Positions 8,094-16,099 of a stretch of 64,000 bases of DNA are shown here, piece after piece. The position numbers were made by a program, and so were the translations under genes. Numbering within the stretch: position 1 is the first letter of the stretch; the number at the start of each line of letters is the position of its first letter. Source of the stretch: CAXXXW01 sp963665555 (GTDB taxonomy: Bacteria; Pseudomonadota; Alphaproteobacteria; Thalassobaculales; Thalassobaculaceae); assembly GCA_963665555.2 (NCBI GenBank), contig OY762308.1, forward strand, positions 62,001-126,000. The letters run 5' to 3'. Under the pieces are notes generated by a model that was not told where the DNA came from, did no database searches, and worked only from the letters and a program-made list of their open reading frames with translations.

Positions 8094-8486
8094 TCAAGGC
8101 GGCCGCCGGACGACGAAATGCCGCGTCGTCGCCGGCCGGCCGGCGGGCCTCCTGACCTCCAGGCCCCAGTCCGCGGGCGGCGCGTTCGGCAGTTCGTCCA
8201 GGGCGCGGTTGAACAATTGCTCCTGCGTAACCCGGTCCATGACGCCGCTGTCCGCGACCAGGCAGACCAGGCCGAAATGCGTTTCCGTCCGTTCGAGGAG
8301 CCGCACGAAGTCCTCGCTGTCGTTCGTCGCGATCGCGTAGCCGTTCCGGATCGCGTAGGGGACGATCCTCCAGTCCGGTCGCGTAAGCAGGCCGAGGTCG
8401 CGCACATGCGCCGAAAGCGGGAACCCCCGGTTTCTGGCGATGTTGGCGAGTACGGGACTCAGGCATTCGTCGATGAGAAACTTCAC
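8094..8486 (-). CDS. DUF5615-type PIN-like toxin candidate
   Basis: A 130-residue protein starting with GTG. The opening KFLIDECLSPVLA and the segment YAIATNDSEDF carry the acidic residues (Asp6, Glu7, Asp56, Asp59) typical of the DUF5615 family, a PIN-nuclease-like fold found in toxin-antitoxin pairs. It overlaps the upstream DUF433 gene by GTGA, the usual arrangement in such modules. After residue 105 the tail is Pro/Arg-rich and not recognisable. An RNase activity is inferred from the fold, not shown. The stop lies 4 bases from the convergent SDR stop. Confidence 0.8.
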   Translation of the reverse strand: MKFLIDECLSPVLANIARNRGFPLSAHVRDLGLLTRPDWRIVPYAIRNGYAIATNDSEDFVRLLERTETHFGLVCLVADSGVMDRVTQEQLFNRALDELPNAPPADWGLEVRRPAGRPATTRHFVVRRPP

Positions 8487-9151
8487 GAAGCCCGGTCCAT
8501 CCCGTACAGGGTGACCGTGTCGCCGAGGGGCGTCGTCGTCCTGTAAATCGTTTTCCAGCCGCGAATCGCCCGCCGGCGCAAGGCGCGGCGGTCGCGGGGC
8601 CAGGCGCGGGCGTAGAGGAAGGCGGCCTCCAGCTGGTCGCGCGAAATCCAGTCGTAGGTTTCGAGCAGCGCCTCCGCGCTATCGCCCGCCTCGTGCATCC
8701 CGGCGATGAAGTGGACGGGAATCCGCGTGCCGGCGATGCAGGGCGCCCCGCCCATCGTGTCCTTGCGGATCGAGACCATTCCCCGCGCCCATGCGAGCCT
8801 CTCCAGCCCCTCGCGCGCCTCGCGCCGCAGGCGCGCCGCGTCCACCGAGACGCCGCCCTCGCGCACCGTTTCGGCCTCCGGCTCCTCCAGCAGGCGGCGG
8901 ACCAGAAGGCGGCGGCCTTCCGGCGTCAGGACGTCCCGCGCCTCGTGGGCGAGCTTCAGCCCCGCCAGGCTGTCGCGCGGGATCGCGCGCGCGCCCTTCC
9001 TGACCTCCAGCGGCCCCAGCACGCCGGACGCGGCGATGCGGCGCGCCCGGTCGAGCGGGACCCCGGCCGCGCAGGCCGCCTCGTGGATCGTCAGCGTGTC
9101 CGCCGCCGCCGGCGCGCCGTTCGCCGGGTCCTTCGCGCGCGCCTCGATCAT
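8483..9151 (-). CDS. DUF433 domain protein with helix-turn-helix, antitoxin candidate
   Basis: A 222-residue protein. Residues 18-75 look like a MerR/excisionase-type helix-turn-helix (TIHEAACAAGVPLDRARRIA). Residues 125-185 form a DUF433 domain, with the signature GGAPCIAGTRIPV at 134-146. A further 35 or so residues after the domain are not recognised. DUF433 proteins pair with PIN-like partners as antitoxins, and the GTGA overlap with the DUF5615 gene supports this. ATG 9151 was preferred over an Arg-rich upstream extension, which reads antisense to nothing known and has no family match I recognise. Confidence 0.78.
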   Translation of the reverse strand: MIEARAKDPANGAPAAADTLTIHEAACAAGVPLDRARRIAASGVLGPLEVRKGARAIPRDSLAGLKLAHEARDVLTPEGRRLLVRRLLEEPEAETVREGGVSVDAARLRREAREGLERLAWARGMVSIRKDTMGGAPCIAGTRIPVHFIAGMHEAGDSAEALLETYDWISRDQLEAAFLYARAWPRDRRALRRRAIRGWKTIYRTTTPLGDTVTLYGMDRAS

Positions 9152-9179
9152 GCGCCGTCCTCCGTCCCGCCGCCGCCGC

Positions 9180-10274
9180 TCACTCGGGTTCGAGCGGCGC
9201 GTTGAGCCGCGATCCGGGCACGACGATGCCGCCCCGGTCGCCGACGGTCGTGCGGCCGTAGCGCTCGGCGTACACATCGGGCAGCGGCCTCGCGCCGGGG
9301 ACGGCGAGCCACAGGCGCAGCAGGTGGCGCTTGCGCTCCGGCTCCGGCCAGTCCTCGTAGGCGGTGCGGTCGTGCAGCATGGTGTGGTTGTGGACCAGCT
9401 GGATGTCGCCCGGCTCGAACGCCATCTTCATGTGGACCGCCGGGTCGTTGGCGATCTCGTCGAACAGGTCGAGCGCCTCGACCGCCTCCGCCGAGGGTTT
9501 CGGCGCCGCCGCGAACCGCGCCGCCGAATCGATGTAGCGCCGCGCGTAGATCGCCGACAGAAAGCCCTCGTGGCGGTGGAAGACCGGGATTTCGAACCAC
9601 GGCTTCTTGCCCGCCGGCACCTCGCCGCGCCGGTCGGTGGCGAAGGGCCGGAAAAGGTGGCGCAGCAGGTCCGGCCGGCGCTTGCGCATCTCGTTGTAGA
9701 TCGTCATCGAACTGACCAGCGCCGAGGCGCCGCCGGACTTCGCCGTCCGAAGGCAGAGCAGCGCCACGATGTCGCAGGAATCGGTGTGGAAGGTCTGGCG
9801 CTGGCGCGTCTGGTAGGTGCGCGCGGTGGGATCGGCGAGCGCGTCGCGCCCGAGGTCGCGGACATGGCCCAGCACATGGCCCCTGGCGTTCTGCGAGCGC
9901 GCGGCGCCGAGATGGGTCCCGATCCCGAAGAACGCCGTCGCCGCCTCGCGCATCGACCAGCGCCCGACCGGCAGGCCGCGCAGCAGCGCGAAGCCGCGCC
10001 CCTCCATCGCCTCCGCCCGGATCGCCGCCAGCCGGGGCGCGAAGCCGGGAAGCGGGAAGTCGGCCCGCGCGATCCGCGCGATGTCGGCCCCGGCGGCGGC
10101 CAGCGGGCGCGCGGCGGCCTCGATCTCGGCGATCTCCGCCTCGGAGAGGCGGTGGATCCAGTCTCCGCGCGCCGCCGTCTCCGGCCCGTACCACGCGCCC
10201 GGCCCCTCGACGGGCGGCGGCGGCGCGGCCTCGGCGGCGGTTTCGGCGCGCTCGACGGCGGCGGCGACGGTCAT
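9180..10274 (-). CDS. TauD/TfdA-family Fe(II)/2-oxoglutarate dioxygenase
   Basis: A 364-residue protein. The facial triad is visible as HTDSCD (His163, Asp165) and a distal His in VHNHTMLHDRTAYED, followed by KRHLLRLWL, where the Arg would bind 2-oxoglutarate. Such enzymes hydroxylate small metabolites with release of succinate and CO2. The sequence resembles the long TauD-like proteins found near CoA catabolism genes rather than taurine dioxygenase itself, and no sulfonate transporter is nearby. ATG 10274 is preferred over the ORF start 36 bases upstream, because a GAGAGGGGAGGAC ribosome binding site lies just ahead of it. Confidence 0.87.
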   Translation of the reverse strand: MTVAAAVERAETAAEAAPPPPVEGPGAWYGPETAARGDWIHRLSEAEIAEIEAAARPLAAAGADIARIARADFPLPGFAPRLAAIRAEAMEGRGFALLRGLPVGRWSMREAATAFFGIGTHLGAARSQNARGHVLGHVRDLGRDALADPTARTYQTRQRQTFHTDSCDIVALLCLRTAKSGGASALVSSMTIYNEMRKRRPDLLRHLFRPFATDRRGEVPAGKKPWFEIPVFHRHEGFLSAIYARRYIDSAARFAAAPKPSAEAVEALDLFDEIANDPAVHMKMAFEPGDIQLVHNHTMLHDRTAYEDWPEPERKRHLLRLWLAVPGARPLPDVYAERYGRTTVGDRGGIVVPGSRLNAPLEPE

Positions 10275-10333
10275 TTCGCGGTCCTCCCCTCTCCGGCGCG
10301 GGCGCGCCATTCAAGCCGAACCGGCGGGGCCGA

Positions 10334-11764
10334 TCAATCGGGAACCCCGGCGGCGGCCAGCGCGTCGCGCCACCCGGCCCGGTCCGGCCGGCCGCGCCGC
10401 GCCCGCGCGGCCGACCATTCGGAGAAGCGGAACTCCGGGTAAAGCCGCAGCAGCGCCGCGACCCCGGCCTCGGCCGCCGCCCGGTCGCCGCGCGCGGCGT
10501 GCACCAGGATGCGCATCAGGCGCGGCTCCCTCGCCGCCGGCCGCCTTTCGATCGCGCGGTCGAGCGCGGCCAGCGCGGCGTCGTCCTCCCCGGCGAGGTG
10601 GCGCAGCTCCGCCAGCCGCAGGTCGAGCGCCGCCGGGCGGCGGGGATGCAGCCGGAGCGCCCGCGCCATCGCCGCCACCGCCTCGCCGGGCCGCCCGGCC
10701 CCGGCCAGCGCCTCGGCCAGCGCCCAGCGGGCGGCGAAGCCGTTGGGCCCGAGCCGGACCGCCTCGCGCCGGCGCTCAAGCGCCGCCGCCGCCGCGTCGC
10801 CGGAAAGCGCCAGCAGGTCGGCCGCCAGCGCCGCCGCCGCCGGGTTTCCGGGATCGAGCGCGCGCGCCGCCGCCGCCGCCGCGAGGCCGCGTTCGACCGG
10901 CCCGTCCGCCGTCTCGCCGCCGGGGCCGCCCGGCCCGGACCACGGCGCGCCGGTCCAGCCCCGGCGCGCGGCGTTGAGATGGACGCGCGCGATCTCCAGG
11001 GGGGGCGCCGCCCAGCCGGGATCGGCGGCGCGCGCCCGCTCCAGCCGGGCCAGCGCGGCGGCCATGCTTTCGCGGTCGTCGGGCACGCGCAGCGCCTCGG
11101 CCTCCACGAGGGCGAACCAGGCGGCCGGACCGGACGGCCCCGCGCCGGCGGCCTCGGCCAGGCGCGCGGGGTCGAAATCCACGTCCAGCGTCTCCAGCAC
11201 CGCCGCCAGGATCGGGTCGCGCAGGCCGGGCAGGCCGTCGGCCGGGATGTCGTAACCCTCGGCCCAGTCGGGTTCGCCCGAAAAGGCGTCGATGACCTGG
11301 GCGAAGACGCGGTAGCCCTTGCCCTTGCGGTCCAGCGACGCCGCGACCAGGTAACGCACGCCCAGGCCCTCGGCCGTCGCCGCGATCCGGAACCGCCCGC
11401 CGCGCAGGCGCGTCGCCGTCTCCGGCGCGATCAGGAACAGGCCGGGCACGCGCGCCAGCGCATCGGTCAGGTCGGCCGCCATGCGGTCCGCCAGCAGGAC
11501 GTCGCGCTCCCGCCCGCTCGCCGCCGCGAAGGGCAGCACGACGGCCGAGGGTTCGGCCGGCAGCGGCAGCGCGAGCGCGTCGGGATCGGCCCGGTCGGGC
11601 GGGAAGCGGCGCAGGTCCTCGTAATAGGTCCAGCCGATCGCGGCGGCGAGCAGGACGACGCCGACGGCGCTGAACAGGGTGAGCACCGGCCAGCGCCGCT
11701 TCCAGCCGGAGGCCGGCCGCGCGCCGCCGGTCACGGGCGGCGGCGGTTTCCAGGGTTCGATCAC
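10334..11764 (-). CDS. Membrane protein with FlgO-like domain and TPR repeats, lacking the usual cyclase domain
   Basis: A 476-residue protein if started at GTG 11764, which overlaps the TGA of the small basic ORF upstream (GTGA). It has a short cytoplasmic lead, one transmembrane helix (WPVLTLFSAVGVVLLAAAIGW), then the PSAVVLPFAAASG segment with ADRMAADLTDALARVPGLFLIAPETA that is seen in adenylate-cyclase-associated and FlgO-type proteins. Several TPR units follow (for example LDPGNPAAAALAADLLALSGD and the GRPGEAVAAMARALRLHPRRPAAL region). In rhizobia this module normally follows a class III cyclase domain, which is absent here. The alternative ATG at 11809 would overlap the small ORF by 49 bases. 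The function is unknown; a scaffold or sensor in the periplasm is likely. Confidence 0.75.
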   Translation of the reverse strand: MIEPWKPPPPVTGGARPASGWKRRWPVLTLFSAVGVVLLAAAIGWTYYEDLRRFPPDRADPDALALPLPAEPSAVVLPFAAASGRERDVLLADRMAADLTDALARVPGLFLIAPETATRLRGGRFRIAATAEGLGVRYLVAASLDRKGKGYRVFAQVIDAFSGEPDWAEGYDIPADGLPGLRDPILAAVLETLDVDFDPARLAEAAGAGPSGPAAWFALVEAEALRVPDDRESMAAALARLERARAADPGWAAPPLEIARVHLNAARRGWTGAPWSGPGGPGGETADGPVERGLAAAAAARALDPGNPAAAALAADLLALSGDAAAAALERRREAVRLGPNGFAARWALAEALAGAGRPGEAVAAMARALRLHPRRPAALDLRLAELRHLAGEDDAALAALDRAIERRPAAREPRLMRILVHAARGDRAAAEAGVAALLRLYPEFRFSEWSAARARRGRPDRAGWRDALAAAGVPD

Positions 11765-11898
11765 GCCGAACGGCGAAGGGCCGCGTCGCCGCGGCCCTTG
11801 TCTTTCCATTTGCGCGGAATGTCGCGCCGTCTGGATCGGACCGCCAGCGGCCGCAATCGCCGGACCGCCCTGGCGACCGGGTTGCGCCTGCCCTTCAT
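11761..11898 (-). CDS. Very small basic protein (45 aa), unknown function
   Basis: An ATG with a strong GGGAGG Shine-Dalgarno sequence 8 bases upstream opens a 45-codon frame beginning MKGRRNPVARAVRRLRP, with 17 Arg or Lys residues overall. The opening resembles small basic proteins common in alphaproteobacterial genomes (K-R-x-N-P-V-A-R-A-L-R type), although I cannot align it here. Its TGA overlaps the GTG of the TPR membrane protein. Either it is a real small protein, or it is a leader whose translation opens the start of the next gene. Confidence 0.5.
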   Translation of the reverse strand: MKGRRNPVARAVRRLRPLAVRSRRRDIPRKWKDKGRGDAALRRSA

Positions 11899-11985
11899 GG
11901 CGGGACCTCCCTCGGGTCGTTCCAAGCGTGAGGGCGGAAGATAGCGGCGTCGAGCGCCGATTTCAACGGCGCGTCTCCCTCTCCC

Positions 11986-13218
11986 TCAATCCTCCAGCGC
12001 CTGGTAGGCGAGGACGCGGAGTTCGCGGCGGAGCGGGTAGCTGGAGGACGGGACCAGCTGCGTCATGAACACGACCGTCATCTCCTCCGCCCGGTCGATC
12101 CAGAAGCCGGTGCTCGCCATGCCGCCCCAGGAGAACTCGCCGGGCGAGCCGAGCATCTGCGCCCGCGCCGGGTCGAGCAGCACCGAGCCGCCGAGGCCGA
12201 AGCCGATCCCCGTCATCGGCATCTCGCTGAAGCTGGACTGGCCCATCGAGGCCATGTCGCCCGGCAGGTGGTTCATGAACATCAGCTCCACCGTCTTGCG
12301 CCCCAGCACCCGCGCGCCGGCGAGCGCGCCGCCCCGGCGCAGCATCTCGGCGAAGCGGATGTAGTCCGCCATCGAGGAGACCAGCCCGCCGCCGCCCGAA
12401 TGCATCGCCACCGGCGCATTGAACCGGCTGTCGGCGGCGTTCTCGACGAGCTTCAGCGGCTCCTCCTCCGTTTTGGCGTAGAGCGCGCAGAACCGGCCGC
12501 GCTTGTCCGCCGGCACGCCGAAGAAAGTGTCGTCCATGCCGAGGGGGCCGAAAATCCGCTCCCGGAACACATCCTCCAGCGGCTTGCCCGCGACGACCTC
12601 GACGACGCGGCCGAGAACGTCGGTGGAGACGCCGTAGTTCCACCGCGTTCCGGGCTGGAAGCACAGCGGCACGCCGGCGAGGCGGCGCACGCCGTCGGCC
12701 AGCGTCTCGTCCGGGCGGCCGAAATCCGCCCTGGCGCGGCGCATCGCGCGGCCCACCGGCGTCGGGTCGAACAGCCCGTAGGTCAGGCCGGAAGTGTGGG
12801 TCATCAGGTGGCGCACGGTCACCGGCTCCGCCGCCGGGACGGTCTCCATCGCCTCGTAGGGGCCGGAGACATGGACGCGCCGGTCCGCCAGTTCGGGCAG
12901 GAACGCCTCGACCGGCGCGTCGAGCATCAGCCGCCCCTCCTCGAACAGCGACATCGCGGCGACGGTCGTCACCGGCTTGGTCATGGAGTAGACGCGGTAG
13001 AGGCCGTCGGCGATGGCGGGGGCGCCCGCCTCGATGTCGCGCCGCCCGTGCAGGTCGGCGTAAGCGGCGCGCCCGCGCCGCAGCACCGCGACGGCGGCGA
13101 AGGGCAGCCGGCCCTCGTCCACGTAGCGGCGCATCCAGCCGCCGATCCGGGCGAGCCGCGCGGCGGAGAAGCCGAGGGCGGCGGGATCGGCGGGCGGGGC
13201 GGGATCGTCGAACGGCAT
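11986..13218 (-). CDS. Serine hydrolase of the beta-lactamase/class C family
   Basis: A 410-residue protein. The nucleophile motif S-x-x-K is seen as SMTK (in YRVYSMTKPVTT), the Y-x-N-type second motif as NYGVSTDVLG, and MHSGGGGL may fill the third-motif role. No export signal is visible, so it is probably cytoplasmic and acts as an esterase or amidase rather than an antibiotic-hydrolysing enzyme; many such proteins cleave small esters. The start ATG at 13218 is the only reasonable one. It lies downstream of the autotransporter gene on the same strand, with probable terminators in between. Confidence 0.88.
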   Translation of the reverse strand: MPFDDPAPPADPAALGFSAARLARIGGWMRRYVDEGRLPFAAVAVLRRGRAAYADLHGRRDIEAGAPAIADGLYRVYSMTKPVTTVAAMSLFEEGRLMLDAPVEAFLPELADRRVHVSGPYEAMETVPAAEPVTVRHLMTHTSGLTYGLFDPTPVGRAMRRARADFGRPDETLADGVRRLAGVPLCFQPGTRWNYGVSTDVLGRVVEVVAGKPLEDVFRERIFGPLGMDDTFFGVPADKRGRFCALYAKTEEEPLKLVENAADSRFNAPVAMHSGGGGLVSSMADYIRFAEMLRRGGALAGARVLGRKTVELMFMNHLPGDMASMGQSSFSEMPMTGIGFGLGGSVLLDPARAQMLGSPGEFSWGGMASTGFWIDRAEEMTVVFMTQLVPSSSYPLRRELRVLAYQALED

Positions 13219-13276
13219 GGCGCGGCTCCGGGCGGCGGGAAGGGGCGCGCGAACCTACGGTTTTTCGGCGCGGAAG

Positions 13277-13300
13277 GGAACGGCCTGAGCGGGCCGTTCC
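13277..13300 (-). terminator. Stem-loop downstream of the autotransporter gene
   Basis: A perfect 9-bp stem GGAACGGCC / GGCCGTTCC with a 6-base loop lies 24 bases beyond the stop of the autotransporter gene. The following bases on the minus strand contain no long T run, so it would be a U-poor or Rho-assisted terminator. Confidence 0.4.
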
Positions 13301-13304
13301 GGTC

Positions 13305-13320
13305 CCCCCGCCGGCGGGGG
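13305..13320. repeat. Perfect 16-bp GC palindrome after the autotransporter stop
   Basis: CCCCCGCCGGCGGGGG is a perfect palindrome beginning 3 bases after the stop codon of the minus-strand autotransporter. Together with the neighbouring stem-loop it probably forms the transcript end and separates this gene from the serine hydrolase. Confidence 0.5.
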
Positions 13321-13323
13321 CCT

Positions 13324-15906
13324 TTACCAGATAATGGCGCCGCGCAGCATCAGGCCGTGCTCCGCCGCGTCGCCGCCGGCGCCCTCGCGCCGGGCGCCTT
13401 CGAGGCTCAGGCTCGCCGACGGCGCCGCGCGCCAGCGCGCGCCCAGCCGCAGCGACCGCGCGCGCTCGCCCGCGAACCCAAGCTCCGCGTAGGGCGTCAC
13501 CACCCCCAGGCCGCCCGGCGCGGCGAGGCCGTAGCCGATCCGCGCGTCCATCCGCCCGGCCGCGCGCTGGGCCAGCGACGGCGCCGCGCCGGCAAGGCCG
13601 CTCTCCCACAGCCGCCGCGCGCCGCTCGCCGTCCGCCCCCAGGACGGCCGCAGGCGAAGCGACAGGCCCCGCCCCTCCCGGCCGGGATCGAGCCGCACCG
13701 AACCGCTCACGCCCGTCTCCTCGGAGTCGCCGCCATGGCCGAGCAGGGTCCGCACCCGCCCCTCGACCGTCAGCCCGGACGAAGCGTCGGAATAGCGCAG
13801 CCCGCCCCCGGCCTCGACGCCGCCGCCGGTCTCGCCGTCGCCGCCGTCGCGCCGCATCCCGATCTCGACCGACGGCGCCAGCGTCGCCCCCGAGGCAAGC
13901 TTGCGGGAATGCGACCCCTCCAGCGCCAGCCGGTGGCGGCTCACGTTCATGGACCCGCTCCGAAGGGTTTCCGAACCGTCGATCTCGGCCCGCGCGAACG
14001 CCGTCTCGGCCTTGAGCGCGAGTTCCGTCGTCCCGCCCGGGATCGCCCGGTCGCTGGACAGCAGGGTCCCCCCCGCGCCCGCCGCGAACATGCGCTGCGT
14101 CAGGTCGCTCGCCTCGGCGCCGTTCGAATCCTCGATCTCGACCTCGCCCGTCCCCCAGCCGGCCGCGGCCCACAGCGTCATGCCGCCCGGCGCCCAGCCG
14201 ACATAGGGGTTGACGCTGGTAAGCCCCGTCGAGAGCTTGCCCTCCAGGGCGTTGGCGTCGGTGTAGTCGACCCGCCCCTGGCCGTGCGCCACCGACAGCC
14301 CCGCCAGCAGGTCGGCGCCCAGCCCGGCGTCGATGCCGATGCTGCCGCCCGTCACATCGCCGTCGTAGGCGATGCTCCCGCCGCTTCCGCCGGACAGGCT
14401 CCGGTAGTCGCCGCTGCCCCACAGCGTCAGGTTTCCGAGCGGGCCGCTTCCTCCGCCGCCCGCCGCCTGGAAGGGCAGGACGAAGGACGAGTCCGCGAGG
14501 AGGCGGCCGGGATCGAACGCGCCGTCCCCCAGCGCCCCCCGGCCCGCCATCAGCAGTTCGGGCAGCGTGGAGGCGCCGGCGAGGCTGGCCTCCCGCTCCG
14601 CCGGCGCGCCGGAGGCCGCTTGCCGGACGCGGCCCGAAATGGCGTCCACCGCGCTCGCCATCGTCGCCCGCAGCACCTGCGGCAGCACGGTCTCGACGAC
14701 CGCGTTCCGGCTCGCCGCGACGACATTGGGCGAGGACGGGTAGAACCCGGACTGCACGATGAAGCTGTAGGGGATTTCCCCTCCGTCCGGGCGCCGGATC
14801 CGGCCCTTGTACTCGCGGGCGTAGCCGATCTTGAGGACTTCGGCGTCGGTGTCGTCGTCGGGGTTGTCGAAGCGGTATTGCAGGAAACCGCCCTCCGGCC
14901 CGCTTTCCGCGGCGGCGACCACCATCGGGTAGATGAGTTTTCCGGTCGCGGGGTCCCGGGAAATCCCGGGCGAGCGAAACTCGAAACGGTCCGGAAATCC
15001 CGCATGGAGGGTGATAATGTTGGTCAGGCGGTCCGTAACGGTCAGGTACACCGAGCCGTGTCTCCACGGCCCGTTCGGGTCCTTCAACGCGAGCTGGGTT
15101 TTCGCGTAATCGGACGTCCCTCCGGTCTCGATGAACTCGACGTAGCGGTCGGCGATGAATTTGCCCGCTTCCGCGACGAAGGCCTTCAGGGTCGCCCGGT
15201 CCACCACGTCCGCGGCGGTTATGGCCGGCTCGACGTGGTCGATCCGTTCCTCGACCAGGTGGGACGAGTCGAGGTCGAACCCCGCGAGCAGCAACATCGG
15301 GAACGGCAAGGCGGCCGACGCGAGAACGGCGGCGTGGCCGGAGGCGCCCGGAACGCCCGCGTCGAAGGAAGCGTCCGGCTCCTGCGCGAGCGTGGCCATG
15401 ACGGCGGCGCCGGCGGCGCCGGCGACGGCGGGATCGGGGGAAGCCAGGTCGGCGAGAACGGCCGGGGGAACGCCCAGGCGGGAAAGGATCGCCCCGTAGA
15501 TCCGGGGGTCGAGAAGCCTGGCGGACAGCGACATGTCCTTCGCGTGGAAGAGCATCCTGCCGTCGAGAGTCAATTGCACGAGGTAGGTGGCGCCGGAACG
15601 CCAGGCGCTCCCCTCCTGCCTGACGAGGCATCCGAAGTACGACTGTCCCGCCAGATCCTCGCTGCTCCGGTAGTAGCTCTTGAGGCGGTCCCTGCTGGAC
15701 AACGCGAACGCCCTCAGGTCGCCGCCCCGCTCCACCTGTTGCGCGGTCACGGCCGGGTCCGCCGGCGGGATCGCGCCGGGCGGGAGCGGGCAGGCCGCCC
15801 CCGCCTGCGCCGAGGCGCGGTCCGCGCCGAGGCAGGCCCCGGCCAGCGCGAACAGGCCCGCGGCGAAAAGCGGGAATGCCCTGAATGTCCGTGTTCCGTG
15901 CTTCAT
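13324..15906 (-). CDS. Autotransporter with tandem Cache-like passenger
   Basis: An 860-residue outer-membrane protein. Residues 1-34 are a signal peptide ending in ASA-QAG. Residues 56-215 look like a degenerate Cache module. Residues 232-390 are a clearer Cache (sCache_2-like) sensor domain: a long helix DRATLKAFVAEAGKFIADR, a DPNGPWRHGSVYL strand, DPATGKLIYPMVVAAAES and a YRFDNPD segment. From about 495 on there is an autotransporter beta-barrel domain (LTLWGSGDYRSLSG and repeated amphipathic strands), ending with GLMLRGAIIW, an aromatic C-terminus suited to the BAM complex. ATG 15906 gives the signal peptide; the ORF extends 18 codons further without similarity. Cache domains normally belong to inner-membrane receptors, so exposing them on the surface is unusual. 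The ligand is unknown. Confidence 0.85.
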   Translation of the reverse strand: MKHGTRTFRAFPLFAAGLFALAGACLGADRASAQAGAACPLPPGAIPPADPAVTAQQVERGGDLRAFALSSRDRLKSYYRSSEDLAGQSYFGCLVRQEGSAWRSGATYLVQLTLDGRMLFHAKDMSLSARLLDPRIYGAILSRLGVPPAVLADLASPDPAVAGAAGAAVMATLAQEPDASFDAGVPGASGHAAVLASAALPFPMLLLAGFDLDSSHLVEERIDHVEPAITAADVVDRATLKAFVAEAGKFIADRYVEFIETGGTSDYAKTQLALKDPNGPWRHGSVYLTVTDRLTNIITLHAGFPDRFEFRSPGISRDPATGKLIYPMVVAAAESGPEGGFLQYRFDNPDDDTDAEVLKIGYAREYKGRIRRPDGGEIPYSFIVQSGFYPSSPNVVAASRNAVVETVLPQVLRATMASAVDAISGRVRQAASGAPAEREASLAGASTLPELLMAGRGALGDGAFDPGRLLADSSFVLPFQAAGGGGSGPLGNLTLWGSGDYRSLSGGSGGSIAYDGDVTGGSIGIDAGLGADLLAGLSVAHGQGRVDYTDANALEGKLSTGLTSVNPYVGWAPGGMTLWAAAGWGTGEVEIEDSNGAEASDLTQRMFAAGAGGTLLSSDRAIPGGTTELALKAETAFARAEIDGSETLRSGSMNVSRHRLALEGSHSRKLASGATLAPSVEIGMRRDGGDGETGGGVEAGGGLRYSDASSGLTVEGRVRTLLGHGGDSEETGVSGSVRLDPGREGRGLSLRLRPSWGRTASGARRLWESGLAGAAPSLAQRAAGRMDARIGYGLAAPGGLGVVTPYAELGFAGERARSLRLGARWRAAPSASLSLEGARREGAGGDAAEHGLMLRGAIIW

Positions 15907-16099
15907 CGCCAGGTCCCCCGGGTCGATACGGGTCGGCGGGCCATACCCCCCGGCCCGCATTCATGCCGCGGCGAGGCTTGCACGGGAGCGAGCGGCAAAG
16001 CAAGCGGCGCGGAGAAGATATTCGCGCGCGCCGGATTTCCTTCGCAAACCCTCCGCGGAATCGGATAAGCGTTGTCCCGTCCGACCGTCCGAGGCCGCG
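15907..16099. promoter_or_regulatory. Divergent intergenic region between autotransporter and methyltransferase
   Basis: The 193 bases between two divergent genes must contain both promoters. It is a little less GC-rich than the coding DNA (for example GAAGATATTCG near 16013 and AATCGGATAAGCG near 16062). I cannot assign -10 and -35 boxes with confidence. Confidence 0.3.

Noticed and set aside
9812..10442. Plus-strand open frames opposite the TauD-like gene
   Set aside because: Antisense to a gene with clear iron-ligand motifs; no domain in the plus reading.
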